The notes: generated from the letters alone by a model not told the origin. 5,520 nucleotides of DNA from JBEVNX01 sp040507895 (GCA_040507895.1 JBEVNX010000147.1:1-5520), one strand, 5' to 3'. Counted from the first letter of the stretch, positions 1-5,520 are shown. Numbers and translations are program-made.

Positions 1-151
1 CTACGACGAGCTCGGCGGCTTCGGCTGCCTCCTGCTCTTCTGCTTCGACTACGCCGAAAATCCCCGCGCATGGCATCACTCGATGGAGCTGCTCGCCAAG
101 GAGGTGATTCCGCGCCTCGCGCACCTCGAACCGAGCAGCGTCGCAGCCTGA
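1..151 (+). CDS. Luciferase-like (LLM class) flavin-dependent monooxygenase, C-terminal fragment
   Basis: Only the last 49 codons are present; the reading frame starts at base 2 and stops at TGA 149-151. The visible peptide begins YDELGGFGCLLLFCFDYA and ends in a segment with HSMELLAKEVIPRL. A 'GGFG.LLL...D.A' strand followed by an '(S)xELxAxEVxPRL' helix is the usual C-terminal end of bacterial luciferase-like flavin monooxygenases (PF00296 superfamily), where it completes the TIM barrel. Such enzymes use reduced flavin and O2, or in some branches F420, to oxidise small organic substrates; the active-site half of this protein lies outside the window. It sits 22 bp upstream of another LLM gene on the same strand, so the two are probably co-transcribed. 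The superfamily call is fairly secure; subfamily and substrate cannot be determined. Confidence 0.72.
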   Translation, partial: YDELGGFGCLLLFCFDYAENPRAWHHSMELLAKEVIPRLAHLEPSSVAA

Positions 152-160
152 ACGGAACGC

Positions 161-166
161 GGAGGA
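161..166 (+). promoter_or_regulatory. Shine-Dalgarno site of the 290-aa LLM gene
   Basis: GGAGGA lies 7 nt upstream of ATG 174, a near-ideal ribosome binding site that fixes the start of the second LLM gene. The 22-bp gap after the preceding stop leaves little room for a separate promoter, supporting read-through from the upstream gene. Confidence 0.75.
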
Positions 167-173
167 GACCGAC

Positions 174-1046
174 ATGGACACTGGACTGCTGCTGATCGCC
201 ACGCTGCGCACCGGTGACCTCGCCGCCATCGCGCGCCGCGTCGAGGAAGTGGGCTTCGAATCGCTGTGGATCCCCGAGCACCCGGTCATCCCGATCGAGA
301 GGAAGACGCCCTTCCCCTTCGCCGGCGGGCTCCCCGAGCACTACGGGCGCTGGCTCGACCCGTTCATCGCGCTCACGGTCGCAGCGTGCGCCACGACGCG
401 CCTGCGGCTGGTGACGGGCATCTGTCTGCTGCCGGAGCGCGAGGCGCTGATGACCGCGAAGGTCATCGCCAGCCTCGATCAGGTCTCGAGCGGACGCGTC
501 GTCCTCGGGGTCGGCGCGGGCTGGCTTCGCGAGGAGACCGAGGTGATGGGAGCGCGCTTCGGGACGCGCTGGAAGCGCCTGCGCGAGATGGTCGAAGCGC
601 TGCGAGAGCTCTGGAAAGAGCCCGCCGCGAGCTACCAGGGCGAGATCGTCCGCTTCCCCGCCGTCCGCTGCGACCCCAAGCCCGCGCAGCCGGGCGGCCC
701 GCCGGTGCTCCTCGGCGGGCACGGCGAGAAGGTCTTTCCGCGGCTGGCGCGCACCTTCGACGGCTGGTGCCCGCTCGTCGAGAGCCCCGACGCGTTCGAC
801 GCCGAAGTCAAAGCGCTGCGTGAGGTATTGCGCAAGGCCGGACGCGACGTGGACCGCTTCCAGCTGAGCCCGTTCGTCGATCCGGAGAGCGACCTCTCGC
901 CGGCGGCTCTGGCCACCTACCGCAAAGCCGGCGCGAGCCGCCTCGTGCTCTTCTCGCAGAAGATGGCCGCGGAGATCGCCGACGGCGCAGCGCCCGAATG
1001 GATCGAGCGAACCGCGCCGATCGTCGAGCGCCTGCGCCGCGCCTGA
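174..1046 (+). CDS. LLM class oxidoreductase, Rv2161c-like probable F420-dependent family
   Basis: Complete 290-aa protein, the usual size for the 'probable F420-dependent oxidoreductase' group (TIGR03619-like) of the luciferase-like superfamily. Landmarks are the N-terminal barrel strand (MDTGLLLIATLRTGD), a VGFESLWIPEH segment (residues 26-36) containing the conserved Glu-His of this group, LVTGICLLPERE (79-90), the cofactor-binding GRVVLGVGAGWLREE stretch (107-121), and PPVLLGG (176-182) before the C-terminal helices. No signal peptide or membrane segment is seen, so it should be cytoplasmic. Members are predicted to transfer hydride between F420 or FMN and an organic substrate, but most are uncharacterised and the cofactor is inferred. 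Start ATG 174 is backed by a GGAGGA SD. It likely forms an operon with the LLM gene ending at 151, and its stop is 12 bp from the convergent stop of the minus-strand LLM gene. Confidence 0.88.
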   Translation: MDTGLLLIATLRTGDLAAIARRVEEVGFESLWIPEHPVIPIERKTPFPFAGGLPEHYGRWLDPFIALTVAACATTRLRLVTGICLLPEREALMTAKVIASLDQVSSGRVVLGVGAGWLREETEVMGARFGTRWKRLREMVEALRELWKEPAASYQGEIVRFPAVRCDPKPAQPGGPPVLLGGHGEKVFPRLARTFDGWCPLVESPDAFDAEVKALREVLRKAGRDVDRFQLSPFVDPESDLSPAALATYRKAGASRLVLFSQKMAAEIADGAAPEWIERTAPIVERLRRA

Positions 1047-1058
1047 GCGACCGAGGCC

Positions 1059-2273
1059 TCAGCTCCCCTTGAACTCGGGCATGATCTTCGCGAACGACTC
1101 GAGCTGGCGCCGCGTCTCGTCCCAGTCCATGAGACCCTGGTCGAAGTACCAGCCGAACCACTCGGCGTTGGTATCGCGGTGGAGCTGCTCGATGTCTCGC
1201 TTCACGTCGTCCACCGAGCCGACCAGCGCGTATTTCGCCTCGATCATGCGGTCGTAGGTGAGCGGCACTGGCGTCGTCTCTCCGGGGAAGCGAAAGGCCT
1301 CGAAGAAGCCGAAGCCGCCGAAGTACGGGATCCATCCGCCGTTCATGATCTGCTTCCCGAATCGGTAGGCGTCGGCGAAATCGCGCCCGAAGTGGATCGA
1401 GCGGAATGCGGCGGTGCGCTTGCCGAGCGGCAGCTCGAGTCCGTGCTTCGCGGCCTCGTCGTGATAGGCTTCGACCATGCGCTTGAACTCCGAGGGATAG
1501 GAAATCAGGATCCACGGCACGATGCCCTCGGTCGCGCACCAGCGAATCGTCTTCTCGCTCACCGAGAACGGCTGCCAGATCTCCGGGTACGGCGTGGTGT
1601 AGGGCTTCGGCACGACGCAGATCCGTTGTACCGCCCCCTCGTCGTCGACTTCGCCGGGCGCCCCCAGCTCCTTCGTCCAGGTCTTGCCTACAGGCCAGCG
1701 CTGAATGCCTCCCTCGTACGGCGTGGGAACCTCGTAGTACTTGCCTTTGAACCGGATGGACTCCTCGGTCCACGCCATCTTGATGATGTGGAACATCTCC
1801 TCGAAGACGTCGCGGTTGTGGTTGTCGACCGCCGAGCCGTCCATCGTTGCGGCGCTCACGTGGTAGTGCTGGCCGAGGACGTTGGTCCAGCGGTCCTGGT
1901 AGCCGCGGGCGAATCCGGCGATGAAGCGGCCCTTGGTGAGGTGATCTAGGACCGCGATCTCCTCTGCCGTCCGCAGCGGGTCGCGCGCCGGCAGCACCAG
2001 CCCCAGGGAGGCGAACTTGATCTTCTTCGTCCGTGCCGCGAGGTCCGTGTAGAGCATCAGCGGCGCGACCGAGGTCTCGTACCCCTCGGAGTGGAAATGA
2101 TGCTCGGTCGTCGAGAGCGCGTCGAACCCGAGCTCCTCCGCGAGCACGGCGATATCGCGGAGCTCCTGCAGCATTTGCTGGTAGCGCTCGTTGCTACGCC
2201 CGATCGGCCGCAGCGCTCGGCGCTCCTCGTATGAGCCAGGGACGGTGGGAAGGACGAAGAGATTGAACTTCAT
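1059..2273 (-). CDS. LLM class flavin-dependent oxidoreductase, ~400-aa subfamily
   Basis: Complete 404-aa protein starting MKFNLFVLPTVPGSYEERR at ATG 2271-2273 and stopping at 1059-1061. Luciferase-like (PF00296) landmarks are a LAEELGFDALSTTEHHF segment (44-60) with the conserved Glu-His pair, LGLVLPARDPLRTAEEIAVLD (90-110), GRFIAGFARGYQDRW (115-129), a central VVPKPY...WQPFSVSEKTIRWCA region (about 220-247), and a C-terminal FDQG...LESFAKIMPEF tail. At ~400 aa it is longer than the 290-aa neighbour and belongs to a separate subfamily. It carries insertions around residues 183-215 and a Gly/Phe-rich segment, GGFGFFEAF, in the C-terminal third. It should be a cytosolic FMN-type monooxygenase or oxidoreductase; the substrate is unknown. 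The frame is open 36 codons further upstream, but the extension is Arg-rich and does not look like this family, so the MKFNLF start is preferred. No clear SD precedes it. It is divergent from the Moco hydroxylase operon. Confidence 0.88.
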   Translation of the reverse strand: MKFNLFVLPTVPGSYEERRALRPIGRSNERYQQMLQELRDIAVLAEELGFDALSTTEHHFHSEGYETSVAPLMLYTDLAARTKKIKFASLGLVLPARDPLRTAEEIAVLDHLTKGRFIAGFARGYQDRWTNVLGQHYHVSAATMDGSAVDNHNRDVFEEMFHIIKMAWTEESIRFKGKYYEVPTPYEGGIQRWPVGKTWTKELGAPGEVDDEGAVQRICVVPKPYTTPYPEIWQPFSVSEKTIRWCATEGIVPWILISYPSEFKRMVEAYHDEAAKHGLELPLGKRTAAFRSIHFGRDFADAYRFGKQIMNGGWIPYFGGFGFFEAFRFPGETTPVPLTYDRMIEAKYALVGSVDDVKRDIEQLHRDTNAEWFGWYFDQGLMDWDETRRQLESFAKIMPEFKGS

Positions 2274-2296
2274 GAGTGCTGGTTTTGCACGACGGA

Positions 2297-2335
2297 GCGA
2301 GATCGGGCAATCGATCCTTCGATCCCGGCTCTCGC
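2297..2335. promoter_or_regulatory. Composite inverted repeat / stem-loop in the divergent intergenic region
   Basis: Reading the plus strand, GCGAGA (2297-2302) pairs with TCTCGC (2330-2335), CGGG (2304-2307) with CCCG (2324-2327), and ATCGA (2310-2314) with TCGAT (2319-2323) around a TCCT loop (2315-2318). That is 15 Watson-Crick pairs in 39 nt, broken only by a T versus GC internal loop and a 2-nt CA bulge. It lies 23 bp upstream of the minus-strand LLM start and 18 bp before the candidate -35 of the plus-strand operon, a position suited to a shared operator. In a minus-strand transcript it would be a leader hairpin with an AGGA loop. GGTTTT follows it on the plus strand, so a terminator-like role cannot be excluded. 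The pairing is directly visible; the function is inferred. Confidence 0.5.
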
Positions 2336-2353
2336 GGTTTTCGCTAACCCGCC

Positions 2354-2382
2354 TTGTCCCCCCTGCCCTTGCGTGAAACAAT
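2354..2382 (+). promoter_or_regulatory. Candidate sigma70-type promoter for the Moco hydroxylase operon
   Basis: TTGTCC (2354-2359) and AACAAT (2377-2382) are separated by 17 bp; each matches four of six consensus positions. The predicted start near 2389 would leave a leader of about 30 nt that contains the SD at 2408-2413. This is the best-placed pair in the 145-bp gap, but such matches are weak evidence in GC-rich DNA. Confidence 0.28.
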
Positions 2383-2407
2383 CCGTCCGCTCACGCTGTG
2401 GGATCGC

Positions 2408-2413
2408 GGAGAG
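2408..2413 (+). promoter_or_regulatory. Shine-Dalgarno site deciding the start of the [2Fe-2S] subunit
   Basis: GGAGAG is 5 nt upstream of ATG 2419. It supports that ATG over the in-frame ATG at 2398, which would place the SD inside the gene and add seven residues (MGSRRDL) before the MRLRVNGKEY start expected for a plant-type ferredoxin fold. Confidence 0.6.
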
Positions 2414-2418
2414 ATCTC

Positions 2419-2895
2419 ATGCGCCTCAGGGTCAACGGCAAGGAGTACACGGCGGAGGGAGTCGAGGAGGCCACCCCGCTCCTCTGGGTGCTGCGCGACA
2501 ACCTCGGCCTCGTCGGCACGAAGTACGGGTGCGGGATCGGGGCTTGTGGCGCCTGCACCGTGCACCTCAACGGCCAGGCCGTTCGCTCGTGCTTGATCCC
2601 GGTCGCGTCGGCGGCGGACCAGGCGATCATCACGATCGAAGGGCTCGCTCCCTCTGACGAGGCTCTCCATCCGCTCCAGCGCGCCTGGATAGATCAGGAT
2701 GTGGCGCAGTGCGGCTATTGCCAGGGCGGTCAACTGATGACCGCCGCGGCTCTCCTGGCGAAGAACCCCGATCCCAGCGACGCCGACATCGATCAGGCGT
2801 TGTCCGGGAATCTTTGCCGCTGCGGAACCTATCTGCGAATTCGCAAGGCCGTGCGACTTGCAGCCGCAGAGCTTCGCAAAGGACCGCGGTCATGA
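2419..2895 (+). CDS. (2Fe-2S)-binding small subunit of an isoquinoline 1-oxidoreductase (IorA)-type molybdenum hydroxylase
   Basis: Complete 158-aa protein, the normal length for the iron-sulfur subunit of two-subunit xanthine oxidase-family enzymes. The N-terminal plant ferredoxin-like domain (about 1-75) ligates one [2Fe-2S] cluster through C38, C43, C46 and C58 (CGIGACGACTVHLNG). The C-terminal helical [2Fe-2S]-binding domain (about 80-150) supplies C98, C101, C133 and C135 (QCGYCQGGQ and GNLCRCGTY). The Gln before C98 is the residue that typically contacts the molybdopterin cytosine dinucleotide cofactor. All eight ligands are intact. Its role is to carry electrons from the Mo site in the partner subunit to an external acceptor. 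It overlaps the large-subunit gene by 4 bp (ATGA), so the two are translationally coupled. It has no signal peptide of its own, so if exported it probably travels bound to the Tat-tagged large subunit. An aldehyde oxidoreductase of the same fold is the main alternative. Confidence 0.93.
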   Translation: MRLRVNGKEYTAEGVEEATPLLWVLRDNLGLVGTKYGCGIGACGACTVHLNGQAVRSCLIPVASAADQAIITIEGLAPSDEALHPLQRAWIDQDVAQCGYCQGGQLMTAAALLAKNPDPSDADIDQALSGNLCRCGTYLRIRKAVRLAAAELRKGPRS

Positions 2896-5177
2896 GCGCG
2901 TCGCTCCACTCCGAATTCTTGGCGGATCGAGAGCTCCGCGAGCTTATTCTGGCGGCCGAGGAGCGTGATGCGCGGTCGTCGGGGCTGCTCGGCGTGAGCC
3001 GCCGTTCGTTCCTGAAGCTCGCCGGAGTAGCCGGTGGAGGACTGGTGCTCGCCTTCTCGCTGGAACCGCGCGCGGCCTTCGGCAGCGCCGAAGAGAGCGC
3101 GCGGACCGCCACCGAATTCGCTCCCAACGCCTTCCTGCGCGTGAGCCCGGATGGATCGATCCTGATCTACTCGAAGGGCCCGGAGATCGGACAGGGCGTC
3201 AAGACGTCGTTCGCCATGATCGTCGCCGAAGAGCTCGACGCCGACTGGTCGCGCGTGCGCGTGGAGCAAGCGCGGATCGACCCCGCCGTCTACGGGCGTC
3301 AGAGCGCGGGCGGTTCGCGCTCGATTCCCGCCTCGTGGGATCAATTGCGCCGCGCTGGCGCGGCGGCGAGAAGCATGCTGGTGGCGGCAGCCGCTAAGGA
3401 GTGGGGCGTTTCCGAATCCGAGTGCCGGACCGGGAAGAGCCGCGTGCTGCACGCGGGTAGCGAGCGCGAGCTCGGCTACGGCGAGCTCGCCAACCGGGCG
3501 GCCGCCCTGCCCCTCCCCGACGAGAGCCGCCTCAAGCTCAAGGACAGAAAGGACTACGTGCTGCTCGGCACGCGCGTCACCGGCGTCGACAACCACGCGC
3601 TGGTCACCGGCAAGCCGCTCTTCGGAATCGACCAGGTCGTGTCCGGGATGCTCTACGCCGTGTTCGAGAAGTGCGCGGCCGTCGGCGGAAAGGTGGTGGA
3701 GGCGAATCTCGATGAAGTGAAGACGCTGCCCGGCGTGAAGGACGCCTTCGTGATCGAGGGTAACGGCAACGTCTCCGAAGTGATGCCCGGCGTCGCGATC
3801 GTCGCCACCTCCACCTGGGCCGCGCTCAGCGCGCGGAGGAAGCTCCGCGTCCGCTGGGACGAATCCAGGGCTTCGACGGACAGCTGGAAGCAGAGCGTGG
3901 AGCGCGCGGCCGAGGTTGCGAGCCAAGCACCCGCGGCCACCGTGAGCCGCCGTGGCGATGTCGATCGGGCCTTCCAGACGGCCGCGAAGACGGTAGAAGG
4001 CTTCTACAGTTATCCGTTCGTCGCGCACGCGCCGATGGAGCCTCAGAACACGACGGCGTCTTACAAGGACGGCCGGATCGAAGTGTGGGCGCCCACGCAG
4101 ACTCCGGACCGAGCGCTGACGGTGCTGGCCAGCCTGCTCGGCCTTCACGCGAGCCGCGTGACGATCCATCAAACGCGCGCCGGCGGCGGCTTCGGCCGGC
4201 GCCTGATCAACGACGTGGTGTGCGAGGCCGCGCTGATCTCCAAGCGCGTCGGGGCGCCGGTGAAGCTCCAATGGACGCGCGAGGACGACATGCAGCATGA
4301 CTTCTACCGCGTCGGCGGCTTCCACGCGCTCAAGGGCGCCGTCGACGCCTCCGGCAAGCTCACCGCCTGGCACGATCACTTCATCACCTTCAGCGCCGAC
4401 TCCAAAGATCCCGTGGCCGGAGGCGACATCGACGCGAACGAGTTCCCCGCCTTGCTGACCGAGAGCTTCCGGCTCGGCCAAACGCTGCTGCCACTCGCCA
4501 CCCCTTGCGGCCCCTGGCGTGCGCCTCGCTCCAACGGCATCGCCTTCGCCGTGCAGTCGTTCCTGCACGAGCTGGCGACGGCTGCGAACCGCGACCACCT
4601 CGAGTTTCTGCTCGAGCTGATGGGCGAGCCGCGCTGGCTCCAGCCCGGCAACACGTTCGCGCTGCACACAGGACGCGCGGCCAACGTGATCCGCCGCGCC
4701 GCGGCGGAAGCGGGCTGGGGGAAGCCCCTCCCGAAGGGCCGTGGGCGCGGCCTGGCGTTCCATTTCAGCCATGCCGGACACTTCGCCGAGGTCGCGGAGG
4801 TGAGCGTCGACACCAAAAAGAAGCTCGCCGTGCACCGTGTCACGGTCGCCGGCGACATCGGACCGATCGTCAACCTGAGCGGCGCCGAGAACCAGTGTCA
4901 GGGCGCGGTGATCGATGGTCTCAGCACCATGCTCGGCCTGGAGATGGACATCGAGCAGGGCCGCCTGAGCCCTCACAACTTCGATCGCTACCCCATGCTA
5001 CGCCTCGCGCATGCACCGGAGGTGGACGTCCACTTCATTCAGAGCGATTTCGGGCCCACCGGCGTGGGCGAGCCGGCACTGCCGCCGCTCGCGCCAGCGG
5101 TTTGCAACGCGATCTTCGCCGCCGCCGGCGAGCGCTTGCGCACGCTGCCGCTCACGCGCGCGGGCTACACGATCTGA
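2892..5177 (+). CDS. Molybdopterin-binding large subunit of an IorB-type molybdenum hydroxylase, Tat-exported
   Basis: Complete 761-aa protein, typical of the IorB branch of the xanthine dehydrogenase family. A twin-arginine motif SRRSFLK (36-42) and a hydrophobic stretch (43-57) indicate Tat export of the folded enzyme. As in IorB, a GPEIGQGVKTSF/AEELDADW segment (96-119) and SAGGSRSIPASWDQLR (138-153) precede the a/b hammerhead domain (about 232-325, TGKPLFGID). Moco-binding motifs follow: APMEPQNTTA (380-389), AGGGFGRR (430-437), GPWRAPRSNG (540-549), GDIGPIVNL (654-662) and QCQGAVIDG (668-676). The catalytic glutamate is E727 in GVGEPALPP. Such enzymes insert water-derived oxygen into N-heteroaromatics such as isoquinoline, or oxidise aldehydes; the substrate cannot be read here. 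ATG 2892 overlaps the small-subunit stop and has AAAGGA (2878-2883) 8 nt upstream. The 35 residues before the twin arginines are unusually long. No FAD subunit or cytochrome gene follows. Confidence 0.93.
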   Translation: MSASLHSEFLADRELRELILAAEERDARSSGLLGVSRRSFLKLAGVAGGGLVLAFSLEPRAAFGSAEESARTATEFAPNAFLRVSPDGSILIYSKGPEIGQGVKTSFAMIVAEELDADWSRVRVEQARIDPAVYGRQSAGGSRSIPASWDQLRRAGAAARSMLVAAAAKEWGVSESECRTGKSRVLHAGSERELGYGELANRAAALPLPDESRLKLKDRKDYVLLGTRVTGVDNHALVTGKPLFGIDQVVSGMLYAVFEKCAAVGGKVVEANLDEVKTLPGVKDAFVIEGNGNVSEVMPGVAIVATSTWAALSARRKLRVRWDESRASTDSWKQSVERAAEVASQAPAATVSRRGDVDRAFQTAAKTVEGFYSYPFVAHAPMEPQNTTASYKDGRIEVWAPTQTPDRALTVLASLLGLHASRVTIHQTRAGGGFGRRLINDVVCEAALISKRVGAPVKLQWTREDDMQHDFYRVGGFHALKGAVDASGKLTAWHDHFITFSADSKDPVAGGDIDANEFPALLTESFRLGQTLLPLATPCGPWRAPRSNGIAFAVQSFLHELATAANRDHLEFLLELMGEPRWLQPGNTFALHTGRAANVIRRAAAEAGWGKPLPKGRGRGLAFHFSHAGHFAEVAEVSVDTKKKLAVHRVTVAGDIGPIVNLSGAENQCQGAVIDGLSTMLGLEMDIEQGRLSPHNFDRYPMLRLAHAPEVDVHFIQSDFGPTGVGEPALPPLAPAVCNAIFAAAGERLRTLPLTRAGYTI

Positions 5178-5201
5178 CCGAGTCGGAGTGCGGCGGCGAA
5201 T

Positions 5202-5520
5202 CTACTTCGCGTCGCTCCGCCTCATGCTCCAGCGGAAGTCGCAGTACTGCGCACCTTTCATGATCGTCTGCGTGCGTTCGAGCTTTACGTCCGGTTGGCC
5301 GACTACGTCCGTGACATGGACGTCCTGCTCGCACAGCAACAGGGCTCCCAGCTCCGGCTCTCCGAGTTGGCGAAAGAAGTCTGCGTAACGGCATCCCGTG
5401 ATGTTGAAGTCCCAATGCTCCGGCGTTTGCTGGATGACGTCGAAGTCGACGTCTGCGCCGATCTTCGGCATCCAGGTCTGCAGGATCGCATCGAACTTCT
5501 CGGCGGGGCGACCCGGCATC
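5202..5520 (-). CDS. L-2-amino-thiazoline-4-carboxylic acid (ATC) hydrolase-like protein, C-terminal part
   Basis: The C-terminal 105 codons are visible, read from the right edge of the window to TAG at 5202-5204; the gene continues beyond base 5520. An in-frame ATG at 5517-5519 is probably internal, since family members are longer. The diagnostic segments are ITGCRYADFFRQLGEPELG, LCEQDVHV, then ERTQTIMKGAQYCDFRW near the end. These match the conserved C-terminal pattern of ATC hydrolase-like proteins (PF14196), with Cys, Glu and Asp residues at the expected places. The founding Pseudomonas enzyme opens the thiazoline ring of ATC in L-cysteine production, but most family members are uncharacterised and the real substrate may differ. 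No membrane segment or signal is visible in this part. Its stop lies 24 bp from that of the Moco hydroxylase large subunit, with the genes convergent, so they are not co-transcribed. Confidence 0.75.
   Translation of the reverse strand, partial: MPGRPAEKFDAILQTWMPKIGADVDFDVIQQTPEHWDFNITGCRYADFFRQLGEPELGALLLCEQDVHVTDVVGQPDVKLERTQTIMKGAQYCDFRWSMRRSDAK

Noticed and set aside
808..1773. 321-codon minus-strand open frame spanning the two LLM genes' convergent ends
   Set aside because: Arg-rich shadow translation; it overlaps two well-supported LLM genes in other frames.
1179..1949. 256-codon plus-strand open frame opposite the 404-aa LLM gene
   Set aside because: Antisense shadow of a gene with clear luciferase-like motifs; no recognisable domain.
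2274..2381. N-terminal extension of the minus-strand LLM gene to an upstream ATG
   Set aside because: The 36 extra residues are Arg-rich and unlike LLM N-termini, and the extension would read through the stem-loop region. The canonical MKFNLFVLP start is preferred.
2709..2891. Upstream in-frame extension of the large-subunit frame
   Set aside because: It overlaps the cysteine-rich C-terminal half of the small subunit in another frame. The ATGA overlap at 2892 with AAAGGA upstream is the normal coupled start.
2829..4976. Long open frame (about 715 codons) on the minus strand, antisense to the Moco hydroxylase large subunit
   Set aside because: Its translation is a His/Arg/Ala/Gly-rich low-complexity shadow typical of GC-rich antisense frames. 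It matches no family I recognise and is fully covered by a gene with intact motifs.
5192..5216. Imperfect hairpin (GCGAA 5196-5200 / TTCGC 5206-5210, weakly extended outward) between the convergent genes
   Set aside because: The core stem is only 5 bp, the outer arm needs a 2-nt bulge and a wobble, and no T-tract follows on either strand, so I do not call it a terminator.
1..5520. Mobile elements, CRISPR repeats, tRNA or rRNA genes
   Set aside because: No transposase-like protein, regularly spaced repeats, tRNA-like cloverleaf or rRNA sequence was seen; nearly all of the window is accounted for by coding sequence.

Overview
The window is GC-rich, densely coded bacterial DNA with G/C-ending codons, good Shine-Dalgarno (SD) sites on most genes and very short gaps. 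It suggests a free-living, metabolically versatile soil or aquatic bacterium with molybdenum cofactor, Tat export and probably F420 or FMN chemistry. Several luciferase-like oxidoreductases in a row fit actinobacteria, deltaproteobacteria-like lineages or Candidatus Binatota. The sequence alone does not settle which; no rRNA or other phylogenetic marker is present.

Layout. (1) Bases 1-1046, plus strand: the tail of one luciferase-like monooxygenase (LLM), then 22 bp later a complete 290-aa LLM resembling the Rv2161c-type 'probable F420-dependent oxidoreductase' family. (2) Bases 1059-2273, minus strand: a third LLM of 404 aa from a different subfamily, ending 12 bp from the previous gene (convergent). 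(3) Bases 2274-2418: a 145-bp divergent intergenic region with a strong composite stem-loop (2297-2335), a candidate plus-strand promoter (2354-2382) and an SD (2408-2413). (4) Bases 2419-5177, plus strand: a two-gene operon for a molybdenum hydroxylase of the isoquinoline 1-oxidoreductase (IorAB) type. It comprises a [2Fe-2S] small subunit and a Tat-exported molybdopterin large subunit that overlap by ATGA. (5) Bases 5202-5520, minus strand: the C-terminal part of a protein resembling L-2-amino-thiazoline-4-carboxylic acid (ATC) hydrolases, convergent with the operon and running off the window.

Taken together, a Moco hydroxylase, three flavin/F420-type oxidoreductases and a thiazoline-ring hydrolase-like protein look like an accessory catabolic neighbourhood for aldehydes or N/S-heterocyclic compounds. 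This reading is inferred from family membership; no substrate can be read from the sequence. I see no mobile element, CRISPR array, tRNA or rRNA. The least ordinary structure is the stem-loop in the divergent region, which may be a DNA operator or a leader-RNA hairpin for the minus-strand LLM gene.
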